Source: Paenibacillus andongensis (lineage in GTDB: Bacteria > Bacillota > Bacilli > Paenibacillales > NBRC-103111). Taken from it: DNA of 64,000 nucleotides. Numbering within the stretch: position 1 is the first letter of the stretch; every line of letters begins with the position of its first letter. A program made the translations under genes and the position numbers. Below, piece after piece: positions 8,040-17,041 of the stretch. Where the stretch lies: positions 3,975,001 to 4,039,000 of the forward strand of contig NZ_CP104467.1 in the NCBI RefSeq assembly GCF_025369935.1. Direction: 5' to 3'. The notes beneath the pieces are model-generated. The model was not told the origin of the DNA. It did not search any database and saw only the letters and a list, made by a program, of their open reading frames with translations.

Positions 8040-9202
8040 TATTCGGACTCCTTTTCTTTCGATTCGAAGGAAGAATGTACCATTTCCTCTCCTTTTATGA
8101 TCAGGTTAACTTCAACCGATATATCTGCCTCTGGAAACCGAGTATCCCATTGATTTTTCAAATTTGCCCATTTTTCAGGGTTATGCTTATAAATTTCATG
8201 GCCAAAGCCCACGCTATCCACTTTATATTTCTTTTGGATTTTAAATATAACATCTTGTACTTGTTTCTTGGCTGCATCTTCCAGCGCTTTTGTTATTAGC
8301 TTCAAATTCTTTGGTTCGTTGATATCCAGACCGGAATTATTCTCGGTCAAACTTCCTTGACCCTCCAATTGAATCTTAAATTGTACAGGATCATGGCCAG
8401 TCTGAGTAACGATTTTGCGCTCAGCATGGGTTATCAACATCCCAACTTCCCCCTTACCTTCGGGTAAATTTGCCGTGATTCGACCGAACTTCAGCTTATC
8501 CGTTACCCACATCAACCCCAATGTTTCATTTATATCTAATAAACCGGATAGTTTTAAATCTTTAAAAACGCCGGCGCCCGTTAACCTAAATAGTTGCTTA
8601 TGTGGATCTTTGGAGTCAATATCGGATTCAATTACCCCTACAACGGGCTGTACACCCTCACTTTGTACCGAAATAAAAAAATCCTTCAATGTTACGGCTA
8701 AATCATCTCCCGAATTTTCCATTTCCCTCACCGCTTCGATGGGCACTTGCTTTAAAGGATAATTCATTTGCAAAATATTCTTCCCTGCTTCCCCTTTAAC
8801 AACCATGACATAGGTCTTTAAGCGATTTCTTGGGTCATGAGTAAAGATATCCAGTACACCTTGAATGCCATGCTTAGCTAAACGTTCACTAATAAAAACA
8901 ATGCTGCGATGAGAGTAGAACAACATACGTGAGCTTTTCTTCTGAAGTTTTTGGTGAATTTCATTTCCACTCTTTCCTTCTACGGATATAACGAAAAATT
9001 TATCTTTGCTGCCGCTCCCTCCGCCACTCATTCCTCCTTCCGAAGATGGCGTTGCGATTTGAAGGGAACATAGCAGGTTGCCGTCGTCCGACAGGTCCAT
9101 GGCAGTACCCATAACAAATGCAAGATCATTCATTTCCATACGATCCCAACATCCGCTAATAAAAACAAATACGAGAAGAATCATATATTTTAATCTTCTC
9201 AT
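8039..9202 (-). CDS. Ger(x)C-family germination lipoprotein
   Basis: A 387-residue protein with a signal peptide and lipobox FISGC (Cys near residue 18), then GerAC-family sequence: CWDRMEMNDLAFVMGTAMD, a Gly/Ser-rich stretch at about 55-65, and the C-terminal VDSVGFGHEIYKHNPEKW motif common to the third domain of these proteins. The C subunit is attached to the outer leaflet of the spore inner membrane. It overlaps gerA by 4 nt, so the two are translationally coupled. Confidence 0.92.
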   Translation of the reverse strand: MRRLKYMILLVFVFISGCWDRMEMNDLAFVMGTAMDLSDDGNLLCSLQIATPSSEGGMSGGGSGSKDKFFVISVEGKSGNEIHQKLQKKSSRMLFYSHRSIVFISERLAKHGIQGVLDIFTHDPRNRLKTYVMVVKGEAGKNILQMNYPLKQVPIEAVREMENSGDDLAVTLKDFFISVQSEGVQPVVGVIESDIDSKDPHKQLFRLTGAGVFKDLKLSGLLDINETLGLMWVTDKLKFGRITANLPEGKGEVGMLITHAERKIVTQTGHDPVQFKIQLEGQGSLTENNSGLDINEPKNLKLITKALEDAAKKQVQDVIFKIQKKYKVDSVGFGHEIYKHNPEKWANLKNQWDTRFPEADISVEVNLIIKGEEMVHSSFESKEKESE

Positions 9203-10716
9203 CTCTTAACCCCCGATCGAAATTTCGCCCAAATCGGTATTCTTATCAAAACATCCTTCAAGCCGGTCAAATTAAGTGGAGAGACTGGAGAAAAATAAAG
9301 TACCCCGAAGGAACGAAGGGAGGTCACATGTAATATGATGCCTATCAATCCTAGAACAATACCATAGAGGCCCAGTGTCCCCGCTAAGAATAACATTGGA
9401 AAACGAAGTAATCGAATCCCATTTCCAAAACTATATCGAGGAATCGTAAACGCCGAAATGCCAGTGATGGACACGATAATGACGACTGGAGCAGATATTA
9501 ATCCCGCTTGAACCGATGACTGGCCAATGACTAAACCTCCAACGATGCTTATGGTTGGGCCTATCTGTTTAGGCAGGCGATTTCCGGCTTCCCGCAGGGC
9601 TTCAAATATGACTTCCATTAGTAAAGCTTCAATCAGCGCAGGAAAGGGAACAGGTTCCCTCGAGGCAGCAATACTCAGCACAAGATTAGTGGGTATCATT
9701 TCCTGATGGAAGGTCGTAATAGCTACATACAGTGGAGGTGCAAATATTGCTAAATTGATAATGAGATATCGAATCCATCGAACAAAAGTAGCGACTGGCC
9801 AACGAGTATAGTAATCTTCACTTGCCTGAAGTCCTGTCCAGAACGTCATCGGAGCAATAAGGACAAATGGGGTAGTATCCACAAGAATGGCTACTTTTCC
9901 TTCAAGCAATTCAGCAGCCACCACATCCGGACGTTCTGTGCTGTGGACTTGGGGAAATGGTGAATACGGTTGATCCTCAATAAATTCTTCGATATACGCT
10001 GATTCAAGTACACCGTCCACTTTTATGGAATTCAATCTTGTTCTAACTTCGTCAACTAATGTTTCCTGCACAATACCCTTTAGGTATGTAATGGCTATTC
10101 GAGTCTTGGAAAGCTCTCCTAGGGTAATATATTCTACCTTTAATTTGGATGTTTTGAGTCTGGTACGTATCAGACTTATGTTTGTTGAAATATGTTCAAT
10201 GAAGCCATCCCTTGGGCCACGAATAACAGGCTCGGATGACGCTTCTTCAATACTTCTTTTGGATGAACCGGGAATTGAGACCGTTATCACATTGCTGCTG
10301 CCTGTCATTAGAATGGCGGCATGACCCTCTAATAGGTTATGAATGATTTGCGATACTTTTGTAGAGCTATTCGTGGTTCCAATGGAGATCATCTCACTTT
10401 TAAGATCTCCTACATCCTTCGAATACGTATCTCTGGTTACGCTCGTTAGCATTGGTTTAATTACATGCTCTTCAAGCATTTTTGTATCAATCAAGTTATC
10501 TATGTAAACAATGAGCCATTGAAGGTTATGGTTACCTTCTATCCTTCGGTATTCCAAGTCAGAACAATCCTGAAATGTTTCTTTTAAAATCTTTTCGTTT
10601 TGTTCGATATCCGATGTAAATTCATTATGATTGTCTTCCTCCAGGTTATTGATTTTCAATTTAGGAAGTTTTTCATAATTATTGAATATATCTTTACCTC
10701 TTATAAACCATCTCAT
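9199..10716 (-). CDS. GerA-type spore germination protein, A subunit
   Basis: A 505-residue GerA-family protein. The soluble N-terminal domain (to about 270) contains the usual LIVYIDNLIDTKMLEEHVIKP and VIRGPRDGFIEHISTNISLIRTRL. The membrane domain of about five helices contains LEGKVAILVDTTPFVLIAPMTF in its entry region, and PIPLP-like PVPFPALIEALLMEVIFEALREAG. It is first in the A-C-D operon, with GGAGGAG before the ATG and a candidate sigma-G promoter upstream. Part of its 5' end is duplicated at 11468-11710. Confidence 0.95.
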   Translation of the reverse strand: MRWFIRGKDIFNNYEKLPKLKINNLEEDNHNEFTSDIEQNEKILKETFQDCSDLEYRRIEGNHNLQWLIVYIDNLIDTKMLEEHVIKPMLTSVTRDTYSKDVGDLKSEMISIGTTNSSTKVSQIIHNLLEGHAAILMTGSSNVITVSIPGSSKRSIEEASSEPVIRGPRDGFIEHISTNISLIRTRLKTSKLKVEYITLGELSKTRIAITYLKGIVQETLVDEVRTRLNSIKVDGVLESAYIEEFIEDQPYSPFPQVHSTERPDVVAAELLEGKVAILVDTTPFVLIAPMTFWTGLQASEDYYTRWPVATFVRWIRYLIINLAIFAPPLYVAITTFHQEMIPTNLVLSIAASREPVPFPALIEALLMEVIFEALREAGNRLPKQIGPTISIVGGLVIGQSSVQAGLISAPVVIIVSITGISAFTIPRYSFGNGIRLLRFPMLFLAGTLGLYGIVLGLIGIILHVTSLRSFGVLYFSPVSPLNLTGLKDVLIRIPIWAKFRSGVKR

Positions 10717-10747
10717 GAAAACTCCTCCAGGTTAACCAAGTCAATGT

Positions 10748-10777
10748 TATTATTACAAAAAGCGTAAAACATATTCG
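10748..10777 (-). promoter_or_regulatory. Candidate sigma-G promoter of gerA operon
   Basis: On the minus strand CGAATA-N17-AATAATA, with a predicted start near 10741, 24 bp before the gerA ATG. The same pattern (CGTATA-N17-AATAATA) is kept in the truncated gerA copy. Confidence 0.5.
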
Positions 10778-10785
10778 AATGAAAT

Positions 10786-10823
10786 AAAAACGCCCAAGTC
10801 CATGTGTGGACAGGAGCGTCTTC
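10786..10823 (-). terminator. Terminator of the 10869 DinB gene
   Basis: Minus-strand hairpin GACGCtCC...GGGCGT with inner GTCCA/TGGAC stem, followed by TTTTTATTT. It lies immediately upstream of the gerA promoter. Confidence 0.6.
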
Positions 10824-10868
10824 AAATCCGGAGTTATGGCGAGCCTGGGAAATATTTTACTCTTTTGA

Positions 10869-11324
10869 TTATTTCAGCATTTGCAGCATAGCAGAGACGA
10901 CGCCAATATGAGTAGCTAAATGTGCAGTAGTTGAGACAATTAACTCTCCAAAATTCTCGGCTTTCAGAAAGTTCTCTTTCACGGGCACTTCCAGCTTGCC
11001 TTTCAACGACTTATGAATCAGGTTACGTTGTTCTTTTAGCTGGGCGATCAATAAATCCCACGCTGGTGGTTCTTCTTTCCAATCCGCTGTTCTCGTACGG
11101 TAAGCGAATAAGGCTTGGTAGTTCTCCGGAAGAACCAGAGGTTGCTCTGAAAGACCAAACACATGAAACTCTGTAACAGTAAGAACATGCCCAACATGCC
11201 AATGAAGGTTAGTCTCAAACCCCTCAGGCACAACTATGCGTTTGTTCTCCGGACATTTCTTTACCAATTCAAGAAATGCGTCTTGTTGTTTATCAAATAA
11301 TTGGAATACAAAATCTTCTCTCAT
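10869..11324 (-). CDS. DinB-superfamily (DinB_2) protein
   Basis: A 151-residue four-helix protein with LHWHVGHVLTVTEFHVFGL and STTAHLATHIGVVSAMLQ. The histidines in these helices fit the metal site of the DinB/YfiT fold. The start at 11324 is chosen because AGGGAGG is 8 nt upstream; a longer in-frame version starting 30 nt further out lacks a ribosome site. Function unknown beyond the family. Confidence 0.82.
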   Translation of the reverse strand: MREDFVFQLFDKQQDAFLELVKKCPENKRIVVPEGFETNLHWHVGHVLTVTEFHVFGLSEQPLVLPENYQALFAYRTRTADWKEEPPAWDLLIAQLKEQRNLIHKSLKGKLEVPVKENFLKAENFGELIVSTTAHLATHIGVVSAMLQMLK

Positions 11325-11467
11325 GTTTCCAGCCTCCCTAATTTTTTGAATCATAATGAAAAAATTAAATCATATCCAACCTTACTGCCAGTCAAAAAGC
11401 TTGGCATAAACGCGATATCCTCTTTTGTTGCGGCTCCTAACCTCAGTAGACATCGAATGAAATCCAG

Positions 11468-11710
11468 ATAATAGGTTACGAATGGTTTCGTATACTTTTG
11501 TAGAGCTATCCGTGGTTCCAATGGAGATCATCTCACTTTTAAGATCTCCTAGTTCCTTCGAAAACGTCTCTCTGGTTACGCTCGTTAGCATTGGTTTAAT
11601 TACATGCTCTTCAAGCATTTTTGTATCAATCAAGTTATCTATGTAAACAATGAGCCATTGAAGGTTATGCTTACCTTCTATGTATCTTTACCTCTTATAA
11701 ACCATCTCAT
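11468..11710 (-). pseudogene. Truncated duplicate of the gerA 5' end
   Basis: From 11710 leftwards the sequence repeats the gerA promoter, ribosome site and first nine codons. It then jumps (deletion) to the part encoding IDTKMLEEHVIKPMLTSVTR and continues to about residue 130 of gerA, where homology stops at about 11468. The nine codons run straight into a TAG. A GTG/ATG-less 83-codon frame survives inside but cannot make a receptor subunit. The copy is slightly diverged, so the duplication is not brand new. Confidence 0.8.
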
Positions 11711-11800
11711 GAGAACTCCTCCTGTTGACACAGTCCCTGCTATTATTCCAAATAGAGTAAGACATATACGAATGAATAAAGACGCCCCTTATAAAAATCA

Positions 11801-11827
11801 AACCCAGTGCCGTGTTGGCACTGGGTT
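11801..11827. terminator. Hairpin terminator between NIPSNAP gene and gerA remnant
   Basis: AACCCAGTGCC-gtgtt-GGCACTGGGTT, a perfect 11-bp stem with the same core as the terminator at 6553-6597. It lies directly after the minus-strand NIPSNAP gene. Confidence 0.7.
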
Positions 11828-11839
11828 CGTTGCATGCTT

Positions 11840-12163
11840 TTAATCCATTTGGAAAAACATTGCTTTTTTCATATAAACAATATCGATGTTCTCATGTAGG
11901 GGACCGTTTTGTTCGGTTCTTTCCTTAAGCTCCAGCCATTCTGGATCTTCCAGAAAGGCTTGGAAGTTCCGTTCTCGAGATGCCTCGTCCAGATGCTCAA
12001 GCACGTAATACAACCGATCCTTTGTTTCGTCCGCATCCACCCAAAAATTCGTTACCTTCATATCATGTTTAGTAAAAATTCTTATCGTATCATCCCGAAA
12101 CCGATCTAGTATCGCTTGCATACGGCCAGGAACCACTTGGTAAATCCGCAGTTCGTACAGCAT
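11840..12163 (-). CDS. NIPSNAP-family protein, paralogue 1
   Basis: A 107-residue protein beginning MLYELRIYQVVPGRMQAIL and containing RLYYVLEHLDEASRERNF, typical of the NIPSNAP/dimeric alpha-beta barrel family. Some bacterial members accompany redox enzymes; the reaction is unknown. The start at 12163 is favoured since AAAAGGGG lies 9 nt upstream (it abuts the earlier in-frame ATG). It follows the SDR gene at 12221 in one transcript. The paralogue is at 22830-23153. Confidence 0.8.
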   Translation of the reverse strand: MLYELRIYQVVPGRMQAILDRFRDDTIRIFTKHDMKVTNFWVDADETKDRLYYVLEHLDEASRERNFQAFLEDPEWLELKERTEQNGPLHENIDIVYMKKAMFFQMD

Positions 12164-12220
12164 GAACGTCATCCCCTTTTCAAAATCAGCATTTGTTGGT
12201 ATTCATAAGATATTTACGGC

Positions 12221-12964
12221 TTACCACTGTCCGGCATTTTGACCGCCATCGACATGAAGAATCTCTCCGGTCACGAATTGTGCGGATTCCAGATACACAA
12301 TGGCGTCAACAATATCCTGAGCCTCGCCCATTCGGCCCAATGGGTGCAATTGAGCCAAATAATCATGTGTCTCAACTGAATGCATCGGAGTCTTCGTGAT
12401 CCCAGGCGCGACTGCATTCACGCGAATGCCCTTGTCCGCATACTCAATCGCCAGCGATTTCGTTGCCGCGTTCAAGCCTCCTTTGGTCAGTGCGGCAAGA
12501 ACGGATGGCACGGCTTTAAGGGGCTGCTCTGTGGTTCCGCTTGCCGTGATGTTGACGATGTGGCCGGAACCCGACTTCAGCATCTCGGTCAACGCACGTT
12601 GAGTAACTTGGAAGAATCCTGTCACATTGATCGACAGTACCGATTCAAAATCCTCTTCCGTGTAGTCCGTGAATGGTTTTGCTATAAAAATGCCAGCATT
12701 GTTCACCAGTGTATCAATACGTCCAAAGCGCGAAAGTGCTTCGCCGATTAAGCGTTCAGCTATTTGGGGATCTGAAATGTCGCCAGCAACATATGCAACA
12801 TGCGCACCTGTCGGATCGATTTCATTTGCAGCCTCAACCAAAGCTTGTTCACGGCGTCCATTGATGACTACATTGGCTCCTCGCTTCACTAATTCAATTG
12901 CTGCTGCTTTTCCAATACCGCTGCTTCCACCAGTAATGACTGCTACTTTACCTTGAATACTCAT
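12221..12964 (-). CDS. SDR-family protein lacking the catalytic tyrosine, paralogue 1
   Basis: A 247-residue classical-length short-chain dehydrogenase/reductase. The cofactor motif TGGSSGIG, NNAG near residue 89, and the C-terminal VTGEILHVDGGQNAG are intact. Where YxxxK is expected the sequence is AALTK (in SVLAALTKGG), so the lysine is kept but the tyrosine is alanine. The paralogue at 20841-21581 has the same change. A TetR-type palindrome lies 20 bp upstream, and the gene is the head of an SDR-NIPSNAP operon. It may be an atypical enzyme or NAD(P)-binding sensor. Confidence 0.88.
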   Translation of the reverse strand: MSIQGKVAVITGGSSGIGKAAAIELVKRGANVVINGRREQALVEAANEIDPTGAHVAYVAGDISDPQIAERLIGEALSRFGRIDTLVNNAGIFIAKPFTDYTEEDFESVLSINVTGFFQVTQRALTEMLKSGSGHIVNITASGTTEQPLKAVPSVLAALTKGGLNAATKSLAIEYADKGIRVNAVAPGITKTPMHSVETHDYLAQLHPLGRMGEAQDIVDAIVYLESAQFVTGEILHVDGGQNAGQW

Positions 12965-12984
12965 TTTTTATTCTCCTTTGTTAT

Positions 12985-13002
12985 CTACCTATTAAAAGGT
13001 AG
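12985..13002. promoter_or_regulatory. Putative TetR operator (copy 2)
   Basis: CTACCTATTAAAAGGTAG, with inverted CTACCT/AGGTAG half-sites, 20 bp before the SDR start. This is the most symmetrical of the four copies. Confidence 0.7.
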
Positions 13003-13039
13003 TTTATTTTTGAAAAAATATCAGATCTTCTGATCCGCT

Positions 13040-13128
13040 CATTCATCATACAATGATTCTGTTATCCTGCATAATACAGAATAATGATATTGAGCATCTC
13101 AAAATCAGATATCTAAATCTAAATATAC
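13040..13128. repeat. LysR-type control block, copy 2 of 3
   Basis: Almost the same as 5573-5660: CATTCATCATACAATGATT, ATAATACAGAATAATGATATTG, ATCAGATATCTAAATCTAAATATA. Neither a LysR nor an MFS gene flanks this copy; it sits between the SDR and the flavodoxin-fold reductase. Confidence 0.6.
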
Positions 13129-13150
13129 TTAGGACATTCAATATAATGCC

Positions 13151-13193
13151 AAATAAGCCGCGAATTACGCGGCCTATTAGTGAAATGTCCGTG
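13151..13193. repeat. CCGCG hairpin repeat, copy 1 of 3
   Basis: AAATAAGCCGCGAATTACGCGGCCTATTAGTGAAATG. The same layout recurs at 25663-25712 and 34227-34279. The hairpin AGCCGCG/CGCGGCC may terminate the 13223-13765 transcript. Confidence 0.5.
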
Positions 13194-13222
13194 ATTCAGC
13201 ATTTTTTCGTTCAAGTTTTTAC

Positions 13223-13765
13223 TTATGAATGCGCCACTGCTGGTTTCACAGTTCTAATATGATGAATATAGTCTTTACTGCTCTTTGCTAATCGCTCTTC
13301 AGTAATATTTGAAGCGTCATTGAGTGAAAAATGAGGTAGATAAGTTGCATGAATAAAATGAACAAGAGCTTCTACTGGTCGCAAAATTTCTTGAAGTGTA
13401 AAGCGGTTAGAGCCACTTGCTTGATATGATGCTTCAGTGCCATATGTTGAAATGGCTACGCCTATTTCTTTACCTTTTGTATTTGCAGCATCCGGTCCAT
13501 AAGCCCAACCGTAAAGCAAAACTTCGTCAAACCACTTTTTGAGTAATGGCGGTGTACTGTACCAGTAGAGCGGATATTGAAAAATAATTCGATCATGTGA
13601 CTCAATCAATTGCTGCTCTTTAAAAACGTCTATTTTTTCGTCAGGGTATGTCTTATATAATTCTTGTACAGTGATATCATTATGCTTTCGAAATTCCTCT
13701 AACCATGCTTTATTCCAGTTAGATGTTTCGATGTTCGGGTGAGTTACGATTACTAAAGTTTTCAT
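13223..13765 (-). CDS. NAD(P)H oxidoreductase, flavodoxin-like fold, paralogue 1
   Basis: A 180-residue KefF/YwrO/YrkL-type flavoprotein. Starts MKTLVIVTHPNIETSNWNK, with the FMN-binding segment FQYPLYWYSTPPLLKKWFD and the STYGTEASY loop. These enzymes reduce quinones and related electrophiles with NAD(P)H. It is closely similar to the protein at 22257-22802, part of the other redox cluster. Here it is transcribed alone, with no TetR palindrome in its 187-bp upstream gap. Confidence 0.9.
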   Translation of the reverse strand: MKTLVIVTHPNIETSNWNKAWLEEFRKHNDITVQELYKTYPDEKIDVFKEQQLIESHDRIIFQYPLYWYSTPPLLKKWFDEVLLYGWAYGPDAANTKGKEIGVAISTYGTEASYQASGSNRFTLQEILRPVEALVHFIHATYLPHFSLNDASNITEERLAKSSKDYIHHIRTVKPAVAHS

Positions 13766-13952
13766 TTTGTCTGCTCCGTTTCGTTATAATTTAACTATAA
13801 TTCCATAAATCAGAAGGTATGGTTCTACTTAATCATTTACGATAAAGTATCTTCTACTACCCATATCTATAATGCCTTTGGTACTATTTATTTATTCCTT
13901 ATCACCTGCTATTTAATTGAAAGCAAAAATCCACAGATGCGATGATTTATTA

Positions 13953-14936
13953 TCATCCTTTAAGAAGACTTCCATTAAATAGCGTCCTTATTGTTCTAAT
14001 AAAGAGAACGGCCAAAACAATGTTTAGCAAAGCTAGAATGACTGCGGAGATGGCAATTAATAGCCAAGAATGCACGAACATAGCGTATATCAATGCTGCA
14101 TTGCTGAGAGCAGCCATTGGAAAGCTAACACCCCACCAGGAAGCACCAAACGGGATGGATTTTTTAAATACTTTGAAGAATAATACAATGAACAGGAACA
14201 AACCAAAATAAAACAGGATGGAAGCAAACTGATCAATTCGTTGCTCAAAGTTTACGTAGCCTAGAAAACCAACCTCAAAAGGTGCGATCATAATAATCAT
14301 GGACGGCGTTAATCTTGCATGCAATGGATCATGATGAATCAATCGAGATAAGATCATGGTGAGAAAAACTAAAGCAACAATTCCACCAATCGCTAGAGAT
14401 AACAGATTAATTTCATGTGCCCATGGGAAAGGCATGCTTCCTCCGGCAACTGTAATATCCATAGTCCCTACTCCAGGAATAAGCCAAGCTGGAACTGCAT
14501 GAGCTGGATCAATGTTGCCATTCAAAAGACGTGTAACGACAACATAACTAAGCGCCAATGTGGTTACTGTACCGATTATCCAAATTACTTGGCCAGATAC
14601 TTTACTATAGGATCCAATTACAGAGGATAGTAATAAAATAGCAATTGTGATCGTACCGAAAAAATTCCCTGAGATGGGATGCATAAATTCATCTTTGACT
14701 TTATGTGGATATAGAATGCATTTTGAAATATAACCTATGCTTAAAGCGACAAACATTAGGACTCCAATAATTCCAATAATATCAGCGATTATGAGTGGAG
14801 TTCCGAGCAGTTTACTTGCTTGTCTCCAAGCCAACGATAAGCCCGAAATACCCATAACCGACGCGAATAGATTGACAGGTAAGAATTGAATAGAACCGAT
14901 ATTTTTTTGTTTCTGCACGATAGTTAGGGTCTGCAT
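13953..14936 (-). CDS. TDT-family (TehA/SLAC1-like) transporter
   Basis: A 327-residue membrane protein with about ten helices. LPVNLFASVMGISGLSLAWR, MPFPWAHEINLLSLAIGG and FEQRIDQFASILFYFGLFLF fit the tellurite-resistance/dicarboxylate transporter (TDT) family, which includes anion channels. The actual solute is not evident. A small gene and a membrane-protein gene precede it in the same direction (gaps 49 and 29 bp), so the three probably form an operon downstream of the ilv genes. Confidence 0.85.
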   Translation of the reverse strand: MQTLTIVQKQKNIGSIQFLPVNLFASVMGISGLSLAWRQASKLLGTPLIIADIIGIIGVLMFVALSIGYISKCILYPHKVKDEFMHPISGNFFGTITIAILLLSSVIGSYSKVSGQVIWIIGTVTTLALSYVVVTRLLNGNIDPAHAVPAWLIPGVGTMDITVAGGSMPFPWAHEINLLSLAIGGIVALVFLTMILSRLIHHDPLHARLTPSMIIMIAPFEVGFLGYVNFEQRIDQFASILFYFGLFLFIVLFFKVFKKSIPFGASWWGVSFPMAALSNAALIYAMFVHSWLLIAISAVILALLNIVLAVLFIRTIRTLFNGSLLKG

Positions 14937-14985
14937 GTATGGTCACTACTTTCTATATTAAGTAATTATTATATAATCTAAAATA

Positions 14986-15192
14986 TCAAAACTGAATACA
15001 GGCTTCAGGGGCTGGTGACACAATGAAGGTTGATTTTTTACGAGAGTAGTGTCTATCTCCCACTTTAACCTCGGTTTCATCATAAGCTTCGATAATGCCT
15101 CCCCCAACCATTCTCCCATCCTTCATGACCGTTACATAGTTGCTGAAAAAGATTGCATTATCTAACTCGTTATCGTATTGAAGTGTTTTCAT
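14986..15192 (-). CDS. Small conserved-looking protein, unknown
   Basis: A 68-residue protein starting MKTLQYDNELDNAIFFSNY and ending with ACIQF, with AAGGTAGAG 6 nt before the ATG. VTVMKDGRMVGGGIIEAYDETEVKV suggests a small beta-barrel with a turn, but no family is recognised. It sits between two membrane-protein genes in the same orientation. Confidence 0.6.
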   Translation of the reverse strand: MKTLQYDNELDNAIFFSNYVTVMKDGRMVGGGIIEAYDETEVKVGDRHYSRKKSTFIVSPAPEACIQF

Positions 15193-15221
15193 AGTATCTC
15201 TACCTTCTTTTCATAATATTG

Positions 15222-16112
15222 TTAGTTTCTAAATTGGCGGTATGCTGCAGAAATACACATTAAAAATCCTGTTGTAATAAAGACCCCAATAGGAAAACCC
15301 CAACTCCCCCAAGCTGGATAAATAAGTGGCATTAATGAGACTCCAAACGCCACAGGAACTGGAGTTTTAAAGAAATTACATAGAAATAGTGTAATCAAAA
15401 CATTTATAACACCCACCCATATGATTGAGCCGTCCAACATGTGATACACACCCACTGAAAGAATAGCCGTTATCGTCAATACAGCCAGACGCGATGGAAT
15501 CAATTTCCAAGGAAACTTTTCAGAATGAAAAATCTCGAAAATGAGTGCAAAAACAGGCGGAACCACTAACACTTCAAGTCTTGTCGTAAAGGCCAACCAA
15601 ATCCAAAGACATAAAACAATGCCTATGATAATCGTATCTGTTTTCTTTCGAAAATTCGCCGGACCATTAGGCAACTTTTCAGGATTTCTCACTTTAAAAG
15701 CCGCCAACATAATGACAAACGTAAAGATACCAGTTGAGATCGCAAAAACATAATCATGAAGACCTAAAAAGATGGGAAGCAACCCTGCAGGAATCGTTGG
15801 TCCAAAATTAACACGAAATATATGCATTAGAATGACAATAATTACAAAGCCTAACCAAATTTTCAGCAGAGGCGTTAGCGATAAAACATTCAAAGAAGTA
15901 CCCATGAATGCAGCTAACGTTGGGGAAAGCCATAAGTGGACCGGCTTCTTTATCCAATTCGGAACCGAAAATACCATAACTCCCATTGCCATACCAGCAA
16001 TTTCAGGGAAAAGGACATCTTTTTGACCTGTAACTACAGCAACTACAAGCATCAAAATTACTAAAATGTAAGCCGAAAAAAAACTTTTCGATTTTAGATT
16101 ATGCCAAATCAT
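15222..16112 (-). CDS. Multi-pass membrane protein, unknown
   Basis: A 296-residue protein with about nine hydrophobic helices. Motifs include FGPTIPAGLLPIFLGLHDYVF and near the C-terminus TPVPVAFGVSLMPLIYPAWG, which recall the HPP family of integral membrane proteins without convincing identity. The start at 16112 is preferred since AAGGAG lies 10 nt upstream; an in-frame GTG exists at 16139. It lies in the row ilvB-ilvH-DUF7002-like-this gene-68aa-TDT. Confidence 0.65.
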   Translation of the reverse strand: MIWHNLKSKSFFSAYILVILMLVVAVVTGQKDVLFPEIAGMAMGVMVFSVPNWIKKPVHLWLSPTLAAFMGTSLNVLSLTPLLKIWLGFVIIVILMHIFRVNFGPTIPAGLLPIFLGLHDYVFAISTGIFTFVIMLAAFKVRNPEKLPNGPANFRKKTDTIIIGIVLCLWIWLAFTTRLEVLVVPPVFALIFEIFHSEKFPWKLIPSRLAVLTITAILSVGVYHMLDGSIIWVGVINVLITLFLCNFFKTPVPVAFGVSLMPLIYPAWGSWGFPIGVFITTGFLMCISAAYRQFRN

Positions 16113-16309
16113 TTCGAATACTCTCCTTATTATGTCCACTTCATTATTTATGACTATAATGAACTGTATCCTCTATTTTTTGAGATTCAGTTCAACTAAT
16201 AGGCAGGCTTGTTCAAAAACTTTTAAGTTTCAATCTTTCTTTATTTTCCGTTGACGAATGGATTTTATACGCTTGATAGCCGTGTACTTTGGACTTTTCA
16301 CTAATGAAT

Positions 16310-17005
16310 TTACTTGTTTACACCATTCTCAAAATCTTGAAAAGATTTTGCATAACTCCTCCATCTTTCGGGAACCTTGGCAATGTCCTTGCAATAAACA
16401 GCCTGTAAATAACTAGACAGATTTGTTACTTTCTCTTGTACAAGAACCTCGTGGATCTCGGAAGGTTTTGAAGGCACATCATTTTTTTGAACATTCTCAA
16501 ACTGGTCTAGTGCCAAAAACATTTCAATACTTTTTTTATAAGAGCAACGTGACGGGAAACGAGGCGAGCTCCCAGAGTCGTACTTAGACAATTCTACTCT
16601 GTCGTAGAAATTATAAAGTAACGGATGTGCTTCCAATTGAAGGATCGCAAAATCTTCATACGGCTCTCTTCTTGAATAAATCTCTAGCATTTTCCGACAT
16701 TCTCTCTGCGTTGGCCAGAAAAATACATGCTGATCAAGATAATTATAAAATTGTAGTTGAGTTATTTTAGGATCCATAACTTGATCTGCAATTCGTAGAT
16801 GAGCGTTTGCTACAAAAACATTTCCGTGAAAAGACACTTCTCGACTCACTATCCGTCTTTCATTTGATAATGCAGGATCAACCTTAACACATGAATACAA
16901 AGCATCGAGATGCGCAATTGATGGCATGTTTCGGGCTCTGGTAAAATGAAATAAAGACTTCCTTTTTGAACTCTTTGTTATTTTTTGGATAATTGAATCG
17001 TTCAT
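16310..17005 (-). CDS. DUF7002-like protein (ADP-ribosyltransferase-like N-terminus)
   Basis: A 231-residue protein. The N-terminal LFHFTRARNMPSIAHLDALYS, then HVFFWPT about 75 residues later, fit the DUF7002 pattern. Its opening resembles DarT/RNA 2'-phosphotransferase-type folds (LYHFT...NLPSI). Biochemical activity is unknown. It starts 36 bp after the ilvH stop (ATG at 17005 with AAGAGGT), so it is probably cotranscribed with ilvBH. I see no adjacent antitoxin-like macrodomain gene. Confidence 0.6.
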   Translation of the reverse strand: MNDSIIQKITKSSKRKSLFHFTRARNMPSIAHLDALYSCVKVDPALSNERRIVSREVSFHGNVFVANAHLRIADQVMDPKITQLQFYNYLDQHVFFWPTQRECRKMLEIYSRREPYEDFAILQLEAHPLLYNFYDRVELSKYDSGSSPRFPSRCSYKKSIEMFLALDQFENVQKNDVPSKPSEIHEVLVQEKVTNLSSYLQAVYCKDIAKVPERWRSYAKSFQDFENGVNK

Positions 17006-17041
17006 ACGAGGATACCTCTTGTAGATCTGTATTTTGCTCAA

